From: Prosthecobacter debontii
GTDB taxonomy: Bacteria > Verrucomicrobiota > Verrucomicrobiia > Verrucomicrobiales > Verrucomicrobiaceae
Direction: 5' to 3'
Length of the DNA: 64,000 bases
NCBI RefSeq assembly: GCF_900167535.1
Contig: NZ_FUYE01000009.1
Coordinates: 62,001-126,000, forward strand
Shown piece by piece: positions 45,461 to 55,611 of the stretch. Positions within the stretch are counted from its first letter, which is position 1. Each line of letters starts with the position of its first letter. Position numbers and translations under genes: made by a program. The notes below the pieces were generated by a model. It was not told the DNA's origin, did not search any database, and saw nothing but the letters and a program-made list of their open reading frames with translations.

Positions 45461-46390
45461 TCCCGCACCGCTTTTCGGATCCAGGGCATCCCGCAGGGCA
45501 TCGCCGATGAGGTTGAGAGCCAGGAGGGTGGCGCTGAAAAAGACACCGGGGCCGATGAGCATCCAGGGGTAAGTCTCCATGTTATCAGCGCCTTCACGGA
45601 TCAGCACGCCCCAGCTTGCATCTGGTGGCTGGATGCCCAGGCCCAGGAAGCTGAGCGTGGCCTCCAGCAGCATCACGCCGGGCACGGTGAGGCTGGCGTA
45701 GATGATCACGGGGCCGAGCACATTCGGTAGCATGTGCTTGATCAGGATGTGCAGGAAGCCTGCACCACTGGCCCGTGCCGCGAGGACGAACTCGAGGTTT
45801 TTCAAAGCCAGCACCTGCCCACGCACCACCCGTGCCATGGTCAGCCACTCCACCGCACCGATGGCCAGGAAGATGAGCCAAAACTCTCGCCCGAAGATGA
45901 CCACCAGGATGATAACGAAGGTGATGAAAGGAAAGGCATACAGAACATCCACCAGCCGCATCATCACGGCATCCACCCGGCGGCTTGAAAGCCCCGCAAT
46001 GAGTCCATAGCCCACCCCGATCACGGATGCGACCGCTGTGGCTAAAATCCCCACCAGCAGAGAGATGCGTCCGCCGAACAAAATGCGTGTCAAAAGATCT
46101 CTTCCCAAAGTATCCGTGCCCAACCAGTGAGCGGGCACCGGCCCCACGGCCTGCAATTCCAGATCCTGCTGGCTTTGATCATAGGGGGAGAACGACGGAC
46201 CAACGGTGCATATCGTGATGAGCAGCCCCAGGAAGATCATCGCCGCCACGGTGACACGGCTGCGGATCAGCCGGCGCCAGGCACGCTGCCCAGGGGACTC
46301 TGAAGTGACCCCGAGAGTGGGATTTGGCTCCGTGCCTTCGGTGCTGGGGGAGGCCAGGAGGGCCTCATGGCTGGGGTTCACCTCGCTCAT
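45455..46390 (-). CDS. Peptide/nickel-type ABC transporter permease (OppC/DppC-like)
   Basis: This 311-residue inner-membrane protein has an N-terminal extension (about 35 residues) before the first helix (VTVAAMIFLGLLITICTVG). A periplasmic loop with HWLGTDTLGRDLLTRILFGGRISL is the OppC signature. The later EAA loop (ALKNLEFVLAARASGAGFLHILIKHMLPN) contacts the ATPase. Its ATG overlaps the stop of the partner permease in ATGA. No substrate-binding protein or ATPase gene lies in the window, so the substrate is unknown. Confidence 0.92.
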   Translation of the reverse strand: MSEVNPSHEALLASPSTEGTEPNPTLGVTSESPGQRAWRRLIRSRVTVAAMIFLGLLITICTVGPSFSPYDQSQQDLELQAVGPVPAHWLGTDTLGRDLLTRILFGGRISLLVGILATAVASVIGVGYGLIAGLSSRRVDAVMMRLVDVLYAFPFITFVIILVVIFGREFWLIFLAIGAVEWLTMARVVRGQVLALKNLEFVLAARASGAGFLHILIKHMLPNVLGPVIIYASLTVPGVMLLEATLSFLGLGIQPPDASWGVLIREGADNMETYPWMLIGPGVFFSATLLALNLIGDALRDALDPKSGAGE

Positions 46391-47307
46391 GATTTGAAAC
46401 CGATGCGGGGGTTCAGCAGAGCCTGGAGGACATCCACCACGAAGTTAAAACCGACGATCAGCACGGCGTAAAAGGCTGCTGTAGGCATGGCGAGATCGTA
46501 GTCCCGGTTCACCGCCGCTCCCACGAAGTGCTGGCCCAGACCGGGCAACTGGAAGACGGTCTCGATGACGATGGAGCCCGTCATCAACCCGGCGGCAGTC
46601 GGCCCCAGGTAATTGAGCACGGGAAGACAGGCCAGCTTGAAAGCATGTCGAAAGACAATGGCCGCCTCCGAGGCACCTTTGGCCCGTGCCGTGCGGATGA
46701 AATCCTGCGCCAGGGTTTCTCGCAGACCCGCACGCGTGAGCCGGGAGATGTAGCCGCTGTAGATGATGCCGAGGGTCACCGCAGGCAGCACCCAGTCATC
46801 CGCATCGAACCACCCGGCCGCATTGAACCAGCGCAACTTAAGGCCAAACACAAGCGCGATGACCGGCCCCAGCACCATGCTCGGGGTGCAGATGCCCAGG
46901 GTGGCAAAGAGCATGGCACCCCGATCTTCAAAGGTATTCGCCCGCACCGCAGCCAGGGCTCCGATGGGAATACCCAGCCCGAGGGCAATGAGGAGCGCAG
47001 CCACTGCAACCGTAGCAGACACCGGAAAAGCTTGGGCGATAATCTCATCCGACCCACGACCAGGTTTTTTGGGAGAAGGCGGAAAGGTGAAGGTCGCAAA
47101 ATTAACAATGTGCCGCCAGAGTTGCACATATCCCGGTTGATCCAGCCCATACGACTTCACCCATTCTTTCTGAATATGTTCGGGAATGTTCTTTTCACTT
47201 TGTAACGGCGAACCCGGAGCGGTCTTCAGCAGCACAAACGTGATGCACAGCACCGCCAGGATCACCAGGAGACCCTGCACGAGGCGGCTGAGGATAAAGC
47301 GGAGCAT
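46387..47307 (-). CDS. Peptide/nickel-type ABC transporter permease (OppB/DppB-like)
   Basis: This 306-residue inner-membrane protein has six predicted helices. It begins MLRFILSRLVQGLLVILAVL, the OppB/DppB first helix. The EAA loop is TLAQDFIRTARAKGASEAAIVFRHAFK, and VFQLPGLGQHFVGAAVNRDYDL is the conserved C-terminal block. It is first of the two-gene unit; the nearest upstream gene on this strand is the YyaL-like gene far beyond its start region. The pair lacks its usual ATPase and binding-protein genes here. Confidence 0.92.
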   Translation of the reverse strand: MLRFILSRLVQGLLVILAVLCITFVLLKTAPGSPLQSEKNIPEHIQKEWVKSYGLDQPGYVQLWRHIVNFATFTFPPSPKKPGRGSDEIIAQAFPVSATVAVAALLIALGLGIPIGALAAVRANTFEDRGAMLFATLGICTPSMVLGPVIALVFGLKLRWFNAAGWFDADDWVLPAVTLGIIYSGYISRLTRAGLRETLAQDFIRTARAKGASEAAIVFRHAFKLACLPVLNYLGPTAAGLMTGSIVIETVFQLPGLGQHFVGAAVNRDYDLAMPTAAFYAVLIVGFNFVVDVLQALLNPRIGFKS

Positions 47308-47450
47308 GAGGCAGTGAGTGCGGACGAACGACAGACACCCTCAGTATTCCTGTTTCTTGGTCCGATACGCCAGAGTTTTCTCACCGATTCATCGGAGGGA
47401 TCACAGCCTCCTGACGAACAGCGGGCTGTAGATGCCAAAAAAAGTCCCAG

Positions 47451-49613
<2,163 letters not shown>

Positions 49614-49721
49614 GGCTAAGAGAGAAAACGTGGCGCTAACAGGCGGGGTTGCAAGCGATGGGCGGCTTGTCAGTTGCGTTCGGGGAGGGTTGTGCTTGTT
49701 TGGACGCTCCCAATTCAAGCC

Positions 49722-50405
49722 ATGTCTGCCCATTCTACCCCCGCTTCCAAAGAATCCGGATCCTTCTGGAGCCTTGCCAATGTGATCCTTGCCATCGTCG
49801 TCGGCGGTTTCACTCTTTTCTGGGCCGTGATGCTGTTCTTCGGAGCTGTCTCCCAGACCTCGGGCTGGGAGAAAGCCAAGGCTGAAGAAAAAACCGCCGC
49901 TGCCGCACCTGCTGCTGAGAAATCCGCCCCAGCTCCTGCGGCCGCACCCGCAGCCACAACAGAAGCGCCTGCTCCAGCTGCCACCGCTGCGGTACCTGCT
50001 CCAGCAGCTTCCACCGCAGCCCCTGCGGAGATCACCATCAAGCCAGACACCGCCAACCCTCTGGCCTACGACACCAAAGAATTTAAGGTCAAAGCTGGCC
50101 AGATCGTGAAGCTGACCTTCAACAACACCCATCCTGCCGTGCCTCAGCCGCACAACATCGTCATCGGCACCGCCGGCTCCAAGGACAAGCTCATGGGCCT
50201 AGCCATGCAGATGGCCACTGCTCCAGATGGCATGGCCAAAGGCTTCATCCCTGCGGCTCCTGAGGTCCTGTTCCACACCAAGCTGCTCCAGCCCAACACC
50301 AGCGAAACCATCGAGTTCACCGCTCCTGCCGCTGGCGAATACCCTTACCTCTGCACCTTCCCTGGCCACGGCGCCATCATGAACGGTGTGATGAAGGTGG
50401 AGTAG
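49722..50405 (+). CDS. Membrane-anchored cupredoxin (auracyanin/azurin-like)
   Basis: This 227-residue protein has one N-terminal membrane helix (about residues 18-43) and an Ala/Pro-rich linker (about 55-105). The C-terminal blue-copper domain has the first His ligand in PQPHNIVIG and the Cys-His-Met ligands in [12 protein letters not shown]. This layout matches auracyanins, periplasmic electron carriers that work with ACIII in Chloroflexus. The ACIII operon here lacks its own monoheme actE, so this protein could take electrons from ACIII; that is inference. The gene is divergent from the YyaL-like gene and ends at a strong terminator. Confidence 0.88.
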   Translation: MSAHSTPASKESGSFWSLANVILAIVVGGFTLFWAVMLFFGAVSQTSGWEKAKAEEKTAAAAPAAEKSAPAPAAAPAATTEAPAPAATAAVPAPAASTAAPAEITIKPDTANPLAYDTKEFKVKAGQIVKLTFNNTHPAVPQPHNIVIGTAGSKDKLMGLAMQMATAPDGMAKGFIPAAPEVLFHTKLLQPNTSETIEFTAPAAGEYPYLCTFPGHGAIMNGVMKVE

Positions 50406-50434
50406 TTTTCGGCCCACCCCGAATCCTTTCAATC

Positions 50435-50465
50435 AAAAGCCCGGGTGATGAACCCGGGCTTTTTT
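50435..50465 (+). terminator. Rho-independent terminator after the cupredoxin gene
   Basis: AAAAGCCCGGGT (50435-50446) pairs with ACCCGGGCTTTT (50452-50463), loop GATGA, followed by further Ts. A textbook intrinsic terminator 30 bp after the stop. Confidence 0.93.
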
Positions 50466-50560
50466 GTCTTTTTCGCAAAGTGAATACTCCAAGCTCCCAC
50501 TTCTGATGAAGAGATAGGTGGATGGTTGGATGAATGCATCAGCGCGAGTTGAGTGTGGTC

Positions 50561-50866
50561 TCATACCAAGCTGATGAAATCATGAGTCAAAATCGGCTTT
50601 TGAAATCCTGTTGGCCCCTCACCCCGCCCTGTCGCTGCGCGGGTTTCACCCCCACAAGTGGGGCGAGGGAGAACGTCTTTGGCAGTGCCCTACAGCAGGC
50701 TAAACGACAGTCCCTCTCCCTCAGGGAGAGGTTAGGTGAGGGTGGGGCTTTGAAGTGTCGAAGACTCGCTCTAGACAAACCCCCGCTAAACTCACTGACA
50801 GTGGGGGAGGAATCGGCGGGGCTATACCCAACGAATTCGCCTTCTTATTTCGTCAGGTTGGTATCA
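50561..50866. mobile_element. MITE-like element with about 20-bp terminal inverted repeats
   Basis: The left end TCATACCAAGCTGATGAAAT (50561-50580) is matched, inverted, by the right end ATTTCGTCAGGTTGGTATCA (50847-50866), with 16 of the 18 inner positions pairing. The 306-bp interior has no convincing gene. It holds C-rich and G-rich blocks that face each other (CCCCTCACCCCGCCC and GTGAGGGTGGGGC), plus a CTCTCCCTCAGGGAGAG hairpin. Size, ends and lack of coding fit a small non-autonomous element. No clear target duplication was seen. Confidence 0.5.
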
Positions 50867-51101
50867 CAGGCTAAGAGACCGGGAACGAGCTAGGCACGGA
50901 CGTGACGCAAGGTCCTGGCTCAAGGAGGTATGGTCAGGCTTTTCGTGCGCGGGCCTCTTGGCTCCGGCTTGCACATATCCAATGGATCCATTCCTCGCCT
51001 TGCAGAGACAATCACCAATGACTCTGTTGGAGGAGGACGTCTTCTACGACTGGTCTCGTTGCCAGTGTGGATGTCCCAACGCTCTGAGCTCACCCCAAAA
51101 C
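50867..51101. other. Non-coding stretch before the P-II gene terminator
   Basis: I see no gene here. Short frames on both strands lack family features and run into the antisense of the P-II gene. Together with the MITE-like element it makes about 600 bases without coding sequence. Confidence 0.5.
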
Positions 51102-51133
51102 AAAAAACCCGCCCAGGTGTCCAGGCGGGTTTT
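51102..51133 (-). terminator. Intrinsic terminator of the P-II gene
   Basis: AAAACCCGCC (51104-51113) pairs with GGCGGGTTTT (51124-51133). Read on the minus strand the stem ends in six Ts (complement of 51102-51107). It sits 30 bp after the P-II stop. Confidence 0.88.
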
Positions 51134-51163
51134 GGATTGGTTTCGGTTTTGGGGGTAGGAAAA

Positions 51164-51568
<405 letters not shown>

Positions 51569-51777
51569 TCAGATTTATCTCGCATCGAAGATCGTGCTGA
51601 AAAGACTGAGCGTATTCCGTGCCAAGTTTTCGGGTGAATTTGTTTTTTGGTTTTTGCACGGCTTGTAAGGGCCGTTTCAGTGCTGGCTTGCGCAGCTACT
51701 TTGTGGGAATAGCATTGAAGTTTGCTTGCCTCCTGCTCTGATAGCCGCTTTCTGTCAGGTTTGCACAGTTTTTTCTC

Positions 51778-52680
51778 ATGAGTTCCGACACCGCCGCCCC
51801 TCCGCCCAGCAAGCGTCGTGTCTTCGTCTCCCGGCTTTTCAGCACGCTTTTGCTGTGGGCCATCATCTGGGCTGCGGTGCAGTGGGAGAAAAACTGGCTG
51901 CTCATCGCGCTCACGGGTTTCTTCGGGGTGGCTGGTGCGGTGGAGTATTATCGCCTGCTGCGCATCGATGCTCAGGCGCGTTCTTTTAATCTCCTCGGGC
52001 TGGTCATCTGCGTGGCCTACTGGATCACCATGACGTGGTGGGTGGTGCGGGTGAAGCAGACGCCGCCGATGTGGCTGGAGCTGGCCGCACTGACCGCCAG
52101 TGTGCATGGGGCCTTCCTGCTGTGTTATCGCCATCAGCTCGAGGGCACAGTGACGCTCCAGCGCATCTTCTCCACCGTGTTCGGGGTGGTTTACACCGTC
52201 ATCTTCTTCGGTTTCATCGCCCGCCTGATGTATTTTAATGGCGATGGGCAATCCGCCACCGGCCTGTTCCTGGTCATCTATCTGGTGATGGTGACGAAGT
52301 TCAGCGACATGGGGGCCTATGCTTTTGGGGTGGTGCTGGGTAAGCACAAGATGATCCCGCACATCAGCCCGGCGAAGTCTTGGGAGGGATTGGTGGGAGC
52401 CTTCGTGACCTCTTTCCTCGCGGCAGTGATCATGCTGTGGTGGAAGGCGGACAGCGGTGAACTCGCCCCCATGACCTGGCTGCACGGTCTGCTACTGGCC
52501 CCGGTGCTGTGCGCGGCAGGGATCACGGGTGATCTGGCCGAGTCCGTCATCAAGCGCTGCACGGCGATCAAGGACTCCGGTCACGCTTTCCCCGGCATTG
52601 GCGGCATTTTGGATCTCACCGACAGCCTGCTCTTCACCGCTCCGGTGTTTTACTTTTATCTGGAGGCCATCTCCGCTTAA
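51778..52680 (+). CDS. cdsA: Phosphatidate cytidylyltransferase
   Basis: It makes CDP-diacylglycerol from phosphatidate and CTP for phospholipid synthesis. The 300-residue protein has about eight membrane helices. It shows MIPHISPAKSWEGLVGAF and the C-terminal CDP-alcohol signature, which here reads SVIKRCTAIKDSGHAFPGIGGILDLTDS. The usual signature has PGHGGxxDR; the His and Arg are replaced by Ile and Leu, which is unusual among well-studied enzymes. It is followed 39 bp later by dxr, a common pairing in bacterial envelope clusters, though uppS and rseP are not here. Confidence 0.9.
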   Translation: MSSDTAAPPPSKRRVFVSRLFSTLLLWAIIWAAVQWEKNWLLIALTGFFGVAGAVEYYRLLRIDAQARSFNLLGLVICVAYWITMTWWVVRVKQTPPMWLELAALTASVHGAFLLCYRHQLEGTVTLQRIFSTVFGVVYTVIFFGFIARLMYFNGDGQSATGLFLVIYLVMVTKFSDMGAYAFGVVLGKHKMIPHISPAKSWEGLVGAFVTSFLAAVIMLWWKADSGELAPMTWLHGLLLAPVLCAAGITGDLAESVIKRCTAIKDSGHAFPGIGGILDLTDSLLFTAPVFYFYLEAISA

Positions 52681-52719
52681 GCGCGGAAAATCAGGTCCAT
52701 CCCCTCTTTCCGCACCAGC

Positions 52720-53871
52720 ATGGCATCGGCACAGCGACGCAAAGTTCTCCTCCTCGGCTCCACAGGCTCCATCGGCACCAGCGCCCTGAAGGTGGCGCGG
52801 GATATCCCCGACCGCATGGAGATCGTCGGACTCGCTGCGGCCCGCAGTGTGGAGGCTCTGGTGCAGCAGGTGCAGGAGACGGGTGTCAAACAAGTGGCGC
52901 TGACGGATGAAGTCGCTGCGGCTCAGGCCCGCGCGCTTTTGCCCGCTGATGTGACCCTGCATGTCGGGGCCAGCGGTCTGGTGGATCTCGTTCGTGCCAG
53001 TGATGCGGACATGGTGCTGGTGGCCATCGTCGGCGTGGCAGGTCTCGCTCCTGCGCTGGCCGCCATCGAGGAAGGCAAGCATCTGGCCGTGGCCAGCAAA
53101 GAGATCCTGGTCATGGCTGGTGAAGCCGTGATGGAAGCCGCCAAGCGTAAGGGCGTGGACATCCTGCCCGTGGATAGCGAGCACAACGCCATTTTTCAAT
53201 GTCTGGAAGGCCACCGCCACAGCGAGGTGCGGCGCATCCTGCTCACCGCCAGCGGCGGTCCTTTCCGCCAACTTCCTGCCGAGCAACTTCCCCAGGTGAG
53301 CGTGGCGCAGGCTCTGAAGCACCCCACCTGGAGCATGGGCCGCAAGATCACCATCGACTCCGCCACGCTCTTCAACAAAGGCTTGGAGATGATCGAGGCG
53401 CGCTGGCTCTTCGATGTTCCCATGAGCCAGATCGAGGTGGTGGTGCACCCGCAGAGCATCGTCCACAGCATGGTGGAGTTTAGCGATAACAGCGTCATCG
53501 CCCAGCTCAGCCACAGCGACATGTGTTTTCCCATCCAGTATGCGGTGACGTGGCCGGACCGCGTGCCGAACAATCTGCGCCCGCTGGACTTTGCGAAGCT
53601 GGCTGCCTTGCACTTCGAGGCCCCGCGCACACAGGACTTCCCCGCACTGGATCTCGCTCGCCACGCTGGAGAGGTGGGCGGCACCCTGCCTGCGGTTCTC
53701 AATGCCGCCAATGAAGTGGCCGTGGAGGCTTTCCTCAGTGAGCGCACGTCCTTTCCCGCCATCTGGCAAACCGTGGCCCGCGTGATGGATAAACACGAGG
53801 TCATCCAGCATCCCGATCTGGAAACGCTGATTGAGGCGGATGCCTGGGCGAGACGAATCGCAGCGGAGTGA
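52720..53871 (+). CDS. dxr: 1-deoxy-D-xylulose 5-phosphate reductoisomerase
   Basis: This second enzyme of the MEP isoprenoid pathway makes 2-C-methylerythritol 4-phosphate with NADPH. The 383-residue protein has the cofactor motif LLGSTGSIGTSAL, the metal-site block PVDSEHNAIFQCL, LTASGGPF, and the substrate-binding run HPTWSMGRKITIDSATLFNKGLEMIEA. VLNAANEVAVEAFL closes the C-terminal domain. All catalytic blocks are present. It is 39 bp from cdsA and probably in one operon with it. Confidence 0.96.
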   Translation: MASAQRRKVLLLGSTGSIGTSALKVARDIPDRMEIVGLAAARSVEALVQQVQETGVKQVALTDEVAAAQARALLPADVTLHVGASGLVDLVRASDADMVLVAIVGVAGLAPALAAIEEGKHLAVASKEILVMAGEAVMEAAKRKGVDILPVDSEHNAIFQCLEGHRHSEVRRILLTASGGPFRQLPAEQLPQVSVAQALKHPTWSMGRKITIDSATLFNKGLEMIEARWLFDVPMSQIEVVVHPQSIVHSMVEFSDNSVIAQLSHSDMCFPIQYAVTWPDRVPNNLRPLDFAKLAALHFEAPRTQDFPALDLARHAGEVGGTLPAVLNAANEVAVEAFLSERTSFPAIWQTVARVMDKHEVIQHPDLETLIEADAWARRIAAE

Positions 53872-53883
53872 TCGTCGAAGTCA

Positions 53884-53937
53884 TTTTTCCAGATTGGGAT
53901 TCCTGGAAAAGTCCGGGGTTGGCCGGACTGGAAAAAT
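53884..53937. repeat. REP-like repeat, copy 1
   Basis: A 54-bp unit has two nested inverted repeats (TTTTCCAG / CTGGAAAA and AGTCCGG / CCGGACT). An inverted second copy lies at 54460-54513; about 44 of 54 positions agree, including a 20-base perfect run. It starts 12 bp after the dxr stop and may also act as its terminator. Confidence 0.65.
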
Positions 53938-54010
53938 GGTGAAGTGCTGGCGGCTGGGTTAGGGGCTTGGAAAAATACTGGCAGATGAAGTAACACTTAT
54001 GCCTAGCCGA

Positions 54011-54411
54011 ATGGTGAATTGATTCTATTTCAATCTGCTCCTCGCCTGCCTTGGGTGGATTTTTGGTGGCTGTTCTGAACGAGAAGATAAGAGTCGGCTC
54101 GCGGATCAATCCCTTCCACGGAGTCAGAGAGCTGCTATTCCCGACCCAAGCTGGGCAAGTTCGAAGGAGAAATCAGCCCTTACTCCTATGCACGCTTGTG
54201 CGATCTGCAGGAGAGTCTGCGATTTGTGGAAATGGAGGAAGACTATCGCGTTAAGTGGACGGATGCCCCGAGCTGTTTCAGCTCTGTAACATCTGAAGGC
54301 AAAACAAAGCGCATTCATCACGATGCTGAAGCAGGACCGATTGAACTTTGGGCCATGCAGGAGGTCATGGATTCCATGCAGCACTGGATTGATTGGAAAA
54401 CTGCGCCTTGA
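54011..54411 (+). pseudogene. Decayed DUF6438-type lipoprotein gene
   Basis: One frame (from 54011, with an in-frame TGA at 54020) encodes a lipoprotein-like signal, FYFNLLLACLGWIFGGCSER, with a Cys in GGC. A different frame (open from 54091) encodes the end of a domain: GKFEGEISPYSYARLCDLQE, VKWTDAPSCFSS, GPIELWAMQEVMD and WIDW, ending at 54411. That order fits DUF6438 proteins of Planctomycetes and Verrucomicrobia. The middle, where the CxxxCPxY part should be, is missing. So the gene is broken by a stop, a frameshift and a deletion. It lies between two inverted REP-like repeats. Confidence 0.6.
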
Positions 54412-54459
54412 GTTGAGTGAGGGAGCTTCTGAGAAAGTAAGGGATTTATCTTCAGGCTC

Positions 54460-54513
54460 TTTTTTCCAGTCCGGTTCCCCCCGGACTTTTCCAGGAATGG
54501 ACTTCTGGAAAAC
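54460..54513. repeat. REP-like repeat, copy 2 (inverted)
   Basis: This is the inverted partner of the repeat at 53884-53937, with the same double-hairpin layout (CCAGTCCGG, then CCGGACTTTTCCAGGAAT, then TCTGGAAAA). The pair encloses the DUF6438 pseudogene. Confidence 0.65.
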
Positions 54514-54622
54514 TGGGTGCCCCACCACGAAGGCTGAACCGTTGGCGGCCCCCCTGGGCTCAAGGCACCATAAAGCTGGCGTTTCAAATGATTCCCCGCT
54601 AGGATTCACGATTCTCTCGCTC

Positions 54623-55402
54623 ATGCCCCCGGTGCCGCCGCGTTTGCGCTTTTTGGATCTTCTGGTGCTGCTGCTTTCCATCTATGTGATCGCGGTACTG
54701 CTGGTGCATCTCACGGTGAAGCTGCCGGAGAATGTGGTGGAGCTGATGTGCTACCTGGACTGGACGGTGTGCGGGGTGTTCTTCATGGATTTTGTCATTC
54801 GCTTTCGCAAAGCGGAGTCGAAGCTGGCCTTCATGCGCTGGGGGTGGATCGATCTGCTGTCCTGCATCCCGGCGGATATCTTTTCGTTAGGCCGTGCGGT
54901 GCGCATCGTGCAGATCGTCAGGATCCTGCGTGCCTTCCGCTCTGCCCGCGCCATCATGGCCTACCTGCACCAGAACCGTGCCCGCAGTCTGGCAGGCACC
55001 ACGGTGCTGATGGCGCTGGTGCTGCTGCTGTTTTCCATGATCGCCATCCTGGTGGTGGAGCAGGACGCGAGCTCGAACATCAAGACCCCCATGGATGCGC
55101 TGTGGTGGGGCGTAACCACGATGACCACCGTCGGCTACGGAGATCGCTATCCCGTGACGATGGAGGGGCGCTTCGTGGCCATGGTGCTGATGATCACCGG
55201 CGTCGGGTTATTCGGTGTGCTCACAGGTTTGTTCGCCCGCTTCTTTGTCGAGCCCGAGCTGAAGCGTGAGGAGACTGACATCAAGGAATTGACCGCCGAG
55301 ATTCGTCACCTGCGCGAGCGGCTGGAGAAGCTGGAGCTGAAACCGAAGGAGGAGAGTGATCTACCCCACACGAATGACCGCTGCGGTTTTCACAATGAAT
55401 GA
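54623..55402 (+). CDS. Voltage-gated potassium channel-like ion transporter
   Basis: This 259-residue membrane protein has six helices. S4 carries the spaced arginines RAVRIVQIVRILRAFRSARA. The pore helix and selectivity filter are WWGVTTMTTVGYGDRYP, so potassium is the expected ion. The C-terminal tail is a charged coiled coil (IKELTAEIRHLRERLEKLELK), probably for tetramer assembly. ATG 54623 begins just before S1; the frame is open 100 codons upstream through the repeat, but that part is not family-like. Confidence 0.9.
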   Translation: MPPVPPRLRFLDLLVLLLSIYVIAVLLVHLTVKLPENVVELMCYLDWTVCGVFFMDFVIRFRKAESKLAFMRWGWIDLLSCIPADIFSLGRAVRIVQIVRILRAFRSARAIMAYLHQNRARSLAGTTVLMALVLLLFSMIAILVVEQDASSNIKTPMDALWWGVTTMTTVGYGDRYPVTMEGRFVAMVLMITGVGLFGVLTGLFARFFVEPELKREETDIKELTAEIRHLRERLEKLELKPKEESDLPHTNDRCGFHNE

Positions 55403-55611
55403 CACGAAGGGCACACATCCCTAAACCACGGCCAGGATAGCGCCCCTCTCAAAACCTTCGTGCCCCTTCGTGAAATTCGTGTTTCCCTCCAATCCAGCCC
55501 CAGTCCCCAAGAACCAAGCCCCCCTTGTCTCGAAAGTATTGAAATGCAGTCCAAGGACACGCACACCCGCTGAAAGATCGCGGCTCAGGTGCCCGACTCA
55601 CTTCTTCCATC

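Noticed and set aside
50534-50893. 119-codon plus-strand frame
   Set aside because: It spans the MITE-like element and its inverted ends. The sequence has no protein-like conservation.
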